This document shows, in pieces, positions 32,118 to 39,169 of a stretch of 42,909 nucleotides of DNA. The notes below the pieces were generated by a model. It had not been told where the DNA came from, made no database searches, and saw only the letters and a program-made list of their open reading frames with translations. The DNA is from Lachnospiraceae bacterium (lineage in GTDB: Bacteria; Bacillota; Clostridia; Lachnospirales; Lachnospiraceae): contig JAFXQR010000119.1 of assembly GCA_017526985.1 (NCBI GenBank), forward strand, positions 1 to 42,909. Direction: 5' to 3'. Positions within the stretch are counted from its first letter, which is position 1. Every line of letters begins with the position of its first letter. The position numbers were made by a program, and so were the translations under genes.

Positions 32118-32471
32118 ATGAACAGAAAAATACTATATGAAATCAATAAAATAGTAAGATCAAAGGTTCTTGTGGTTATTGATCAGGTCGAGCCCGGTTA
32201 TATGGAGAACTTTTTTTGTGACTTGTGGCTTATGAGGCATGATGATATTGAAGTTTGGCACAACAATGAGCTGTTTCCGAACAATGAAATTGTCAGGTTT
32301 GTTTCAAGAGAAGAGTTGGATGCCGCATTGGATCTGTATCGTTTATATGATTTTTCGGACAAAGTAATAGTTATGTCTGACACAGAACTGTATGGTACAT
32401 TATTTAATTATATAAAAACTCAAATCATAACTCCTAAAGAATTGGCCGAGATATTACTGCTAAAGGACTGA
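32118..32471 (+). CDS. Small uncharacterised protein
   Basis: This 117-aa soluble protein has alternating strands and helices (KVLVVIDQVEPGYMENFFCD, DDIEVWHNNELFPNN, SDKVIVMSDTELYGTLFNYI) that suggest a small alpha/beta fold. No catalytic motif is recognised. It lies 29 bases after the propeller-like gene and 20 bases before the next GT9-like gene in the same direction. Its ribosome site is weak. It is probably a real operon member, because the spacing and codon use fit its neighbours. Confidence 0.5.
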   Translation: MNRKILYEINKIVRSKVLVVIDQVEPGYMENFFCDLWLMRHDDIEVWHNNELFPNNEIVRFVSREELDAALDLYRLYDFSDKVIVMSDTELYGTLFNYIKTQIITPKELAEILLLKD

Positions 32472-32491
32472 GTTTGACCGGAGATATATAG

Positions 32492-33748
32492 ATGGAAAAG
32501 TCTTTATTTGATGAAATGGTACATAATGTTGAATTGATCGATCATGGGATCGATCTGGCATCAAAGAAGATTTTTTTGTTTGGTCATTGCAATGCGACTT
32601 TGGAATTGATAGATCTTTTGGAGAAGAAAGGCTTAAAAACGACAGCCATTCTGGATAATAGTGCTGCAAAACAGGGGCAGGAATATAAAGGGGCGGTAGT
32701 TGTTTTGCCCAACCGGATAATGACGATGGCAGGGAAAAAAACCGAAGCAGATTCGGTTGTTCTTATTACCTCAAGATTCTATGCGTCCATGCTGCAGCAG
32801 CTTCGCGAATTGGGATATGAAGGCCCGGTTCGAAAGGTAATAGATTACAACACATATGCAGAGTATTCTCTTTCGGATGACACAGTTGCGAGAATGAAAG
32901 AGAGAGAGAATCATGGGGAGAGATTGCTTGAGCGAGTGTCTGCTAAATTCGATCATCATTTTAAGGTTTTATGTCCGTTTAATGCTTTAGGGGATATCTA
33001 TTTTATGATGTCATATTGGCCGGCATATGCTAAGAAGAGAAATATTGATCAGGTTGTATTTTGTGTTCCGAGTAATGTGCTTGCAGATGTGATCCATATG
33101 TTTGGTGATTATCTAGTAGAGGTCCTCAAACAGAATGAACTGGATGCAATGATCCAGGCAGTGATCTATACAAAGGACGAAAGCTGTTTTATCGCACATC
33201 AGGACAGGCCGTATGTTGTAAATCTTTCAAAAGTACTTTATAAAAAAAGAATTCCTTTAGAGCAGATCTATTGCTGCGGGGTATATGGTCTACCGGTAAA
33301 TACAAGACCTGTTAAACCAAATGCAAACAAACATATATATAAAGATATACAATCCATTCCGGAAGGGAAGGCAGTTGTGTTTTCGCCCTATGCAAAGTCA
33401 GTCACATCAATAGATCGGAAGGTGTGGGAAGAAGCAGTGAACTACTATGTGAGTGCCGGATATAAGTGCTACACCAATGTAGTGGGTGATGAAAAGGCAC
33501 TGGATAAAACAGAAGCAATATCACCATCCTTACTGGAATTAAAGTCAGTTGTAGAAAGAGCCGGAACCTTTGTGGGTATCAGGAGTGGACTTTGCGACAT
33601 CCTTAGGGAAGCGAATGCAAAGAAGATTGCATTGTATCCGGATTATAACTACTGCGATACAAAATGGAAGTCTATCGAGATGTATTACATAGAACAATTT
33701 GAATATAATCTGCTGGCAACGGAGGTGATCGAGTGGGAGAAACTTTGA
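32492..33748 (+). CDS. GT9-like glycosyltransferase with N-terminal Rossmann-like module
   Basis: In this 418-aa protein, residues about 25-125 contain the Rossmann unit KKIFLFGHCNATLELIDLLE, then TTAILDNSAAKQGQEY and SVVLITSRFYASMLQQL. The GT9-like region starts near 155 (FKVLCPFNALGDIYFMMSYW) and ends with VVERAGTFVGIRSGLCDILR, with a final KIALYPDYNYCDTKW block. It has the same architecture as 28705-29877. The LGD and SGLCD motifs are kept, so it is probably active. It overlaps the next gene by 16 bases. Donor and acceptor are unknown. Confidence 0.68.
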   Translation: MEKSLFDEMVHNVELIDHGIDLASKKIFLFGHCNATLELIDLLEKKGLKTTAILDNSAAKQGQEYKGAVVVLPNRIMTMAGKKTEADSVVLITSRFYASMLQQLRELGYEGPVRKVIDYNTYAEYSLSDDTVARMKERENHGERLLERVSAKFDHHFKVLCPFNALGDIYFMMSYWPAYAKKRNIDQVVFCVPSNVLADVIHMFGDYLVEVLKQNELDAMIQAVIYTKDESCFIAHQDRPYVVNLSKVLYKKRIPLEQIYCCGVYGLPVNTRPVKPNANKHIYKDIQSIPEGKAVVFSPYAKSVTSIDRKVWEEAVNYYVSAGYKCYTNVVGDEKALDKTEAISPSLLELKSVVERAGTFVGIRSGLCDILREANAKKIALYPDYNYCDTKWKSIEMYYIEQFEYNLLATEVIEWEKL

Positions 33749-34104
33749 AATTATCAACACTTCCCAAAACTTGGATATTTGATCTGGATGGCACTTTGCT
33801 GAAACACAACGGTTATAAGATTGATGGGATAGATACACTTCTTGACGGGGTAAAGGAATACGTTGATGCCATCCCAGATGAAGATTATATTCTGATTCTT
33901 ACTTCCAGAACGAATGAATATCGAGATATGACGATAGAATTTCTGAAAGAAAACGAGATCCGGTATGATGAAATCTTGTTCAACATACCGATGGGTGAGC
34001 GTATCGTGATAAATGATAGAAAACCATCTGGGATTGACATGGCAGTTGCGATTAATTTGAATCGAGATAAGTTCAAACTACCGGATATAAAGCGAGAACT
34101 ATAG
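33733..34104 (+). CDS. Small capsule-type HAD phosphatase
   Basis: This 123-aa protein has motif I at WIFDLDGTLLKHNGY (D17 and D19), motif II at ILILTSRTNEYRDMT, and a late VINDRKPSGIDMAVAINLNR segment. The latter is typical of small capsule-biosynthesis HAD enzymes without a cap domain. It starts with GTG at 33733, supported by GGAGGTG at 33721-33727, inside the upstream gene. It is the last intact gene of the AT-rich operon. It probably dephosphorylates a sugar-phosphate intermediate. A similar domain seems to form the tail of the protein at 23190-24248. Confidence 0.72.
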   Translation: MGETLKLSTLPKTWIFDLDGTLLKHNGYKIDGIDTLLDGVKEYVDAIPDEDYILILTSRTNEYRDMTIEFLKENEIRYDEILFNIPMGERIVINDRKPSGIDMAVAINLNRDKFKLPDIKREL

Positions 34105-34130
34105 TAATAGGAATACATATGGCATGAATT

Positions 34131-34707
34131 GGCGAAAACATATACAGAAGAAAAGACGGTCGTTATGAAGCCCGTTATATTGCTGAACGAGATAAGGACG
34201 GAAAGGCGATATATAAGTCCGTCTATGGCAGCAGTAAGGCTGAAGTACGTGAAAAAGTTGAGCAAGCTGAGAAGGTAATCCGTGCTGATTCTTCTATAGA
34301 AGGCAAATCATTTGGGCAGGTGGCGGAGGCATACCTTGAAGAATCCAGAGGAACGATTGCCCCCACAACGTATGATAGATATCTGGATGCATTGGAAAGG
34401 GACGTTTATCCCGAGTATGCTGATACCCCTATAGCAGATGTGACAGCTGCTGAGATTAACAGGTTTCTTAAGGTCGCAACAAATATTGCAGCTAAACGTG
34501 GCAGGGCTTACAAACAGTGGTCTACTGGTTGTTAAGGCCGTGATGAGTAATGTGATAAACTATGCAAATTCTGTATCCGGTATGGAGAATGCTGAAATTG
34601 TACTAGATTGCACAGCTTATGAGGAGCTGACTCAACAGGAACTTGAAATGATCTGCTTGAAGGCGAATCATAACCATTGTCCAGAGATGTTGGCGGCTTT
34701 GTTATGA
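34131..34707 (+). pseudogene. Tyrosine recombinase (integrase) remnant
   Basis: The frame from 34131 reads GENIYRRKDGRYEARYIAE, the arm-type DNA-binding start of Tn916/ICE-type integrases. It goes on through KSFGQVAEAYLEESRGTIAP and ITAAEINRFLK-like core-binding sequence to a stop at 34535. The homologous continuation is in a second frame (34486-34707: VMSNVINYANSVSGMENAE, TQQELEMICLKANHNHCPEM), so a frameshift lies between about 34486 and 34530. The second frame stops just before the catalytic domain with the Arg-His-Arg-Tyr residues. The start is also lost, since an in-frame TGA precedes 34131. It is a dead integrase marking the right edge of the AT-rich island. Confidence 0.82.
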
Positions 34708-34747
34708 TATTGTCAATAATGGTTGGCGAAGTTTCTTTTTGAGAAAT

Positions 34748-34780
34748 AATACTAGGTTGCCATACACGAATACTAGGTTG
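34748..34780 (+). repeat. Two direct repeats 21 bp apart (putative operator)
   Basis: AATACTAGGTTG occurs at 34748-34759 and again at 34769-34780, exactly 21 bp apart, two turns of the helix. The second copy overlaps the -35 box of the promoter for the downstream HTH gene. Confidence 0.6.
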
Positions 34781-34806
34781 ACACCTCGTGTGCATTCGAG
34801 CATACT
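34778..34806 (+). promoter_or_regulatory. Sigma-A promoter of the pRiA4b-like gene
   Basis: TTGACA (34778-34783) and CATACT (34801-34806) are separated by 17 bases. The predicted leader is short, and AAGGAG (34815-34820) lies 10 bases before ATG at 34831. Overlap of the -35 box with the repeated AATACTAGGTTG suggests repression. Confidence 0.6.
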
Positions 34807-34830
34807 GAAACCATAAGGAGAAACAAGTCG

Positions 34831-36477
34831 ATGGCCAAAGACGAATTGTATCAAAGGATAATAGAGGACTACAAGATTACCGGATCTGTGAAACGGACAG
34901 CGGAGAATCTGGGGACAACACTGGTGAGGGCACAAAGGGTGCTGATCACGGAAGGTTTATGGAGCAGTGACACTTCGGAAGAGATATGGCGTTTGTATCA
35001 GAAGGGACTTAATGTGAAGGAGATTGCTGAGAAACTCTTTATCACGGAAAAGACTGTGCAGGCATATTTGCCATATACAAAGGGTTATTACAGTGACACG
35101 ATAAAAAGCGATGAGGCTCTTCGCAGCAGTGAGTACCGCGGACGGAAACAGAGTGCCGCTAACAGCCGGGTACACTATGTGCAGAATGGAGAGAAAATGA
35201 AAGAGGTTAAGTTTTATACAGCTATGAAGGATGGGATGCGACCGATAGAGCTGCCGGAGAGGCATGTGGTCAAAGAACCATCGGTGTTTCAGCTTCATTT
35301 GGAACTGGATTTAGGACGTCCGAATGAAGATAACAGGGAGATTCTTAGGAAGTATGGGAAGGCTCTTCAGGGTATCAGCCGGGATATCTTTGTGAGAGGT
35401 GATATGACGCTTCATGCATTGCATTATGCGATCCAGAGAGCTTTTGGATGGGAGAATTCTCATCTGCACAGGTTTTCTTTTACCACGGATACCTTCAATA
35501 TGCTGACCGGTGGGAAGCAAAAGGATGACCCGCATAAGACATGGACGGAAAACTATGATGGATCACTTCGGATGTGGACGGAGCTTGTGGGGACATATTT
35601 CCGTTTTCCGACGGAGGATATGGATGATCTGTACTGGGACGATGATTATAATGGCGAGGTAAGCATCAAGAGCTGGCTGAGACGGAAATATACACGAAAT
35701 TATTATTACGGTGGGGACAGTGAGCATTTTGTTATTGCTAGAAGATCGGCAATTCGTTATGCATGGGAGAATAAGGATTTAATTGAAAGCGGCATTACGA
35801 TAGCAGAAGCGGGAGCGAAGGGCATTCTGGAGCAGGAACCGAATGAGCTATTGGAAAGGCTAAAGATTGAAGAGGTATTGTATCCGATTGGTGTCAAAGA
35901 TCCGGATGGTTCTCTCCTTGATGAACAGATTGAAACCAGAGAAGAGCTTTTTAAAAAAGCAAATGCCAAATATGATGAGGACGGTTTCCCTAAGGTAGTA
36001 AGAAAGTCATATAGAGTCTACGATGAGATGCCCTGGGTCGAGGATGATAAGCGTGTATTGCCGGTTACTAATAATCTGGTATATTCCTATGACTATGGTG
36101 ATGGCTGGGAAGTGAAGATCACCTGCACGGACGGGTTTTATATTAATGACAGATATGATGACAATCCCGGTGGACTGGTAGTAGGACTACTTGATGATAA
36201 GCGTGCGATGGAAGAGATGCGTATTTACAACATTAGGGATGAACGCATTGAGGGAGAACAGGCTGCTGATATAGCGAAGGTTATGGTATATAGTAAACCG
36301 GAGTGCATCGCGGTGGATGGACTTCCTGTTATGGACGATGTGGGCGGACCGTATGGATATATCAATTTCCTTCAGGAGCTGCACGAGGGAGAACCTGATG
36401 AAAGAGAAGAGAATAAGACCTGGGCAAGAGGCATGGGCTGGACAGGAAGAATGCCGAAGGCAAAGAGCGTGCTTTAA
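34831..36477 (+). CDS. pRiA4b ORF-3-like protein with N-terminal helix-turn-helix
   Basis: In this 548-aa protein, residues about 10-85 contain two helix-turn-helix-like segments (SVKRTAENLGTTLVRAQRVL and GLNVKEIAEKLFITEKTVQA), like those of resolvases. The main part (about 148-480) is a plasmid pRiA4b ORF-3-like domain (IS1096-passenger-like). It shows VFQLHLELDLGRPNED, DMTLHALHYAIQRAFGWEN, HLHRFSFTTD, then LVYSYDYGDGWEVKITC and the closing VDGLPVMDDVGGPYGYINFL. Such proteins are common cargo of plasmids and integrative elements, and their biochemical role is not established. The neighbours are an integrase remnant and a relaxase remnant, so it is probably residual mobile-element cargo. The HTH and the repeats over its promoter suggest autoregulation. 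Confidence 0.8.
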   Translation: MAKDELYQRIIEDYKITGSVKRTAENLGTTLVRAQRVLITEGLWSSDTSEEIWRLYQKGLNVKEIAEKLFITEKTVQAYLPYTKGYYSDTIKSDEALRSSEYRGRKQSAANSRVHYVQNGEKMKEVKFYTAMKDGMRPIELPERHVVKEPSVFQLHLELDLGRPNEDNREILRKYGKALQGISRDIFVRGDMTLHALHYAIQRAFGWENSHLHRFSFTTDTFNMLTGGKQKDDPHKTWTENYDGSLRMWTELVGTYFRFPTEDMDDLYWDDDYNGEVSIKSWLRRKYTRNYYYGGDSEHFVIARRSAIRYAWENKDLIESGITIAEAGAKGILEQEPNELLERLKIEEVLYPIGVKDPDGSLLDEQIETREELFKKANAKYDEDGFPKVVRKSYRVYDEMPWVEDDKRVLPVTNNLVYSYDYGDGWEVKITCTDGFYINDRYDDNPGGLVVGLLDDKRAMEEMRIYNIRDERIEGEQAADIAKVMVYSKPECIAVDGLPVMDDVGGPYGYINFLQELHEGEPDEREENKTWARGMGWTGRMPKAKSVL

Positions 36478-36512
36478 GGTAATCCGATTGATATGAGTGT
36501 TTACCTCCTTAT

Positions 36513-36547
36513 CCCCGACTTCTGTATTATGAAGCCGGGGAGTTTTT
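36513..36547 (+). terminator. Rho-independent terminator after the pRiA4b-like gene
   Basis: CCCCGACTTC (36513-36522) pairs with GAAGCCGGGG (36531-36540) with one mismatch and an 8-base loop. AGTTTTT follows. Confidence 0.85.
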
Positions 36548-36863
36548 ATGAGCGTGAAGGTTTATTCGGATGATCAGGATTCTCTCTATCATCCTGCGAA
36601 GATTGCTTTGGCTCCTTTTGCCGGTCTGGCTGAGTTCGGTAAAGATCATGCCCGACATACTGCTCTACATTGGAGAGCTTTTGCTGAAGGTCCTTTGCAT
36701 CTTTTTCTGCAGATTTGTATTTTTTCTCGAGATCGGCTTTGCAAGCTTGCATCGCCTCATAGTCGGCACGTATTTCAGCGGCATTGACGGATTTGGGATC
36801 AAGTCCCATTTTGAGAAGCATACGTTCAGCACCGTCATAGCAGACATTGGTGCCTGGCACCAA
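36546..36863 (-). pseudogene. Relaxase C-terminal remnant
   Basis: The minus-strand frame encodes about 70 residues (VCYDGAERMLLKMGLDPKSV, EIRADYEAMQACKADLEKKY, AKDLQQKLSNVEQYVG) that match the coiled-coil C-terminus of MobA/VirD2-type relaxases of clostridial integrative elements. The frame then drifts into unrelated Lys/Asp/Pro-rich sequence. The first codons (MVPGTN) lie inside a palindrome at 36845-36865, so they are not native. The nuclease domain is absent. It indicates decay of an integrative and mobilizable element. Confidence 0.55.
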
Positions 36864-36865
36864 TG
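36845..36865. repeat. Perfect 21-bp palindrome at the relaxase break point
   Basis: CATTGGTGCC and GGCACCAATG flank a single T. The relaxase homology starts directly beside it on the minus strand. Like the ends at 18438 and 20046, it carries a G/C-rich inverted repeat followed by AATG. The same kind of terminal palindrome may be involved. Confidence 0.55.
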
Positions 36866-36904
36866 TGAGGGGGTGTTGGATTTATACATGCTATTCCTTT
36901 GGAA

Positions 36905-37342
36905 TCACATGTATTTTCCCACAGTCAGTAACAAATCCTTCCGGTTTGTAACGACCTTATCTTCATTCAATACTTTTATTTCATAATCTCCGTCGCCGAA
37001 GTTCATTAGGTGACGGAGATTTATGGTTATATCCATCATTTCTCCCAGCTTTAACAGCCATTTGGCGCAATTGTCCCCGCAATTGGAGGCATTGAACACT
37101 CTTTCGGGCTGCTTATAGATCAAGATCAGTGTTTTAACTCCACCGGAGAGTGTATTTGGTGCAATCACACCCAAAACGGGGCTTTTGATGGCACCGTTTC
37201 CCAATACTTCAGAATTATCTACATCCTTGATCATTTTAATTACAAGAGGATCTTCCAGCCATTCATTACGGAAGGTGTTCTTAAAGTATATTGAAGTATT
37301 ATAAATAGCTTCCTGCATATCACCATAATAGATAGACAGCAT
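36905..37342 (-). CDS. DUF4869-like protein, partner of the P-loop ATPase
   Basis: This 145-aa protein resembles DUF4869 proteins of Firmicutes: MLSIYYGDMQEAIYNTSIYF at the start, a FNASNCGDNCAKWLLKLGEM centre and ITINLRHLMNFGDGDYEIKV near the end. The function of the family is not known. Its ATG lies two bases after the stop of the upstream P-loop gene (TAACTATG), which implies translational coupling and a joint function. It is probably soluble, with no signal peptide. The region downstream on this strand has no clear T-rich terminator. Confidence 0.75.
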   Translation of the reverse strand: MLSIYYGDMQEAIYNTSIYFKNTFRNEWLEDPLVIKMIKDVDNSEVLGNGAIKSPVLGVIAPNTLSGGVKTLILIYKQPERVFNASNCGDNCAKWLLKLGEMMDITINLRHLMNFGDGDYEIKVLNEDKVVTNRKDLLLTVGKYM

Positions 37343-37344
37343 AG

Positions 37345-38340
37345 TTAATTCTCACTTTCGTAGTTGAAATCAACGCCTTTGATCGTTGCCAATATCCTTT
37401 TAATGATATTGGAAGATCTGTAAGCGCTGGCCAAATGTTCTTTTGTGTATGCCATCGGTGTGTGGATGGTTCTTTGTATCAGAAGATTTGTGAAATAGCG
37501 TTCCCAGCTGAAGTATTTTTCGGAATCGGCATAGTTTTCGGCATGCTCGATCTCATCTTTCGAAATATCTTTTATGATTCCGGAATTCAGGATCAGCCAT
37601 TCGAAAGATTCCGGAAGGAATAGATGAAGTTCGGCTCCGGAATAGATCAATTCGCAGATACGTTCCATTTCCGGGCCAAAAGCAGCGCCATCGGCTATGA
37701 TCAGAATAGGATGCTCCGAGCGCTTCTGAACAGCAGAGTATACGTTGGATTTGCCTCCTGCGGTACAGCACTTCATTTCGCTGCGGCTATTTTGGGCAAT
37801 GGAACAGAAGAAATCATAGCCGGAATTGGAATCCTCTATAATGATTTCGTTCGGTGAGATGTTCTCGCCGACAGCAAGATTATGAAGATATTCTTCGTAG
37901 ATATGGTAGGTTTCGTGATAGACCGGTACCGGATCGTTGTACTTTCCGGTGCTGCGTATTCCGTAGATTTCGGAAACGCTATACGGCAAATTGCTCAGCT
38001 TCTCGCGGGTGACAAGTACATAATAGTTTTTGCCCTCGCGGACATAATGCGCGAAAGCTTCGGAGGAAACAAAACGGTTTCCCTCATCAATGAAAACAAT
38101 ACTTCCCTTGATCGGTGTGAGTTGTTCTTCCCAAGTGTTGCCTTCAATGACACGGCATGGGATATCACAGCTGAAAGTAATGCCACTGTCCGGTCCGTTC
38201 TGAACATAGTCGCGGATCATGTCAACAAGCACCGTCTTTCCGGAGGCACTGTCGCCCTTTAAGATGGTGATGTTGCGTTTGATATTCAGTTCATATTTGC
38301 AGGTAGCATTGGCTACCAGGATATGGTGTGAGCCGATCAT
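37345..38340 (-). CDS. P-loop NTPase of a poorly known family (often mislabelled translation initiation factor)
   Basis: The frame extends to a TTG at 38406, but that codon is the -35 box of a promoter on the same strand. ATG at 38340, giving MIGSHHILVANATCKYELNI, fits better, with about 331 aa. Walker A is ILKGDSASGKTVLVDMIRDY, and Walker B is GSIVFIDEGNRF. Later blocks are YYVLVTREKLSNLPYSVSEI, EDSNSGYDFF, AGGKSNVYSAV, IADGAAFGPEMERI and LPESFEWLIL. I recall this family from Lachnospiraceae, where automated labels call it translation initiation factor 2. Nothing here supports that role. The ADGAAFG and ESFEWLIL segments recall Toprim or ATPase-associated folds, but this is a guess. It forms an operon with the DUF4869-like gene. 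Confidence 0.75.
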   Translation of the reverse strand: MIGSHHILVANATCKYELNIKRNITILKGDSASGKTVLVDMIRDYVQNGPDSGITFSCDIPCRVIEGNTWEEQLTPIKGSIVFIDEGNRFVSSEAFAHYVREGKNYYVLVTREKLSNLPYSVSEIYGIRSTGKYNDPVPVYHETYHIYEEYLHNLAVGENISPNEIIIEDSNSGYDFFCSIAQNSRSEMKCCTAGGKSNVYSAVQKRSEHPILIIADGAAFGPEMERICELIYSGAELHLFLPESFEWLILNSGIIKDISKDEIEHAENYADSEKYFSWERYFTNLLIQRTIHTPMAYTKEHLASAYRSSNIIKRILATIKGVDFNYESEN

Positions 38341-38377
38341 GATTCTTTGGTTTAAACCTCTAGCGTTTGCTTTAGAT

Positions 38378-38406
38378 AGTATAGCATATTTGTTGTTTTT
38401 TTCCAA
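38378..38406 (-). promoter_or_regulatory. Sigma-A promoter of the P-loop/DUF4869 operon
   Basis: On the minus strand TTGGAA (38406-38401) and TATACT (38383-38378) are 17 bases apart, with TGC before the -10 box. The transcript would start near 38371, upstream of ATG at 38340. GGTTTAAACC, a 10-bp palindrome, lies in the short leader. Confidence 0.65.
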
Positions 38407-38427
38407 CGAAAAAAGATGGGGATTTCA

Positions 38428-38456
38428 TTGTAAAATGGAGCATTTCCCGATATAAT
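38428..38456 (+). promoter_or_regulatory. Sigma-A promoter of the CDP-polyol operon
   Basis: TTGTAA (38428-38433) and TATAAT (38451-38456) are separated by 17 bases, about 50 bases before ATG at 38504. It is divergent from the minus-strand promoter at 38378-38406, with about 20 bases between the two -35 boxes. Confidence 0.75.
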
Positions 38457-38503
38457 AGATATTATTAATGGCAGCTATAATGTAGCAGAAAGATGGGGGT
38501 GGG

Positions 38504-39169
38504 ATGATGCAGTTTGAATTGATGGCATCGATGATGTGTGCAAACTACGGACACCTGGCAAAAGAGGTCCGGACATTGGATGAAGCGGGGATTGATTCGT
38601 TTCATATCGATATTATGGACGGGCGATATGTACCGAACTTTGCGATGTCCTTAAACGATATGCGCTGCATCCGCAGGTATACCGACAAACCGATGGATGT
38701 GCATTTGATGGTGGAACATCCGAATAATACGATAGGATTGTTTTTGGATAATTTGCGCCCGGGGGATACGGTCTATATCCATCCGGAGGCAGAGTATCAT
38801 CCTTCCACGACTTTGCAAAAGATCATCAATGCAGGAATGATCCCGGGGATTGCGATCAATCCGGGTACCAGTGTGGAGACGATCTATGAGATGTTGCGGA
38901 TCGTGGATAAGGTATTGGTGATGTCGGTAAATCCCGGCAATGCAGGCCAGATGTATCTGGAATATGTCGGTGAGAAGTATAAGAAACTGCTGCCGATGCA
39001 AAAGGAAATGGGTTTTGATGTGTATTGGGACGGCGCCTGCAGTGCGGAAAAGATCAAGACCTTTGCGCCGATGGGAGTAAAAGGCTTTGTTCTGGGCACG
39101 ACACTTCTGTTTGGCAAGGAGACGCCCTATGCGGACACGATCAAGGCAATCCGGGAGCTGGATATATGA
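38504..39169 (+). CDS. Ribulose-phosphate 3-epimerase-like protein
   Basis: This 221-aa TIM-barrel protein has the epimerase motifs FHIDIMDGRYVPNFA (metal His and catalytic Asp, about 32-46) and MDVHLMVEHP (metal His). SVNPGNAGQMYLE replaces the usual VNPGFGGQ, and VYWDGACSAEKI replaces the usual DGGI block that carries the second catalytic Asp. The aspartate is kept, but nearby residues differ, so the substrate may be another pentulose or hexulose phosphate. ATG at 38504 (or the adjacent 38507) follows GGGGGTGGG. It overlaps the next gene by ATGA. In this operon the likely role is to supply D-ribulose-5-phosphate or a related ketose phosphate to the TarJ-like dehydrogenase. Confidence 0.82.
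   Translation: MMQFELMASMMCANYGHLAKEVRTLDEAGIDSFHIDIMDGRYVPNFAMSLNDMRCIRRYTDKPMDVHLMVEHPNNTIGLFLDNLRPGDTVYIHPEAEYHPSTTLQKIINAGMIPGIAINPGTSVETIYEMLRIVDKVLVMSVNPGNAGQMYLEYVGEKYKKLLPMQKEMGFDVYWDGACSAEKIKTFAPMGVKGFVLGTTLLFGKETPYADTIKAIRELDI

Noticed and set aside
36548-36986. Plus-strand reading frames of 79 and 138 codons opposite the relaxase remnant
   Set aside because: They have no homology-like motifs and run antisense to the relaxase coiled coil, which has clear protein-like periodicity.
39025-39165. N-terminal extension of the TarI-like protein
   Set aside because: The extra codons lie inside the epimerase gene, and the IspD family starts at the ATG at 39166.
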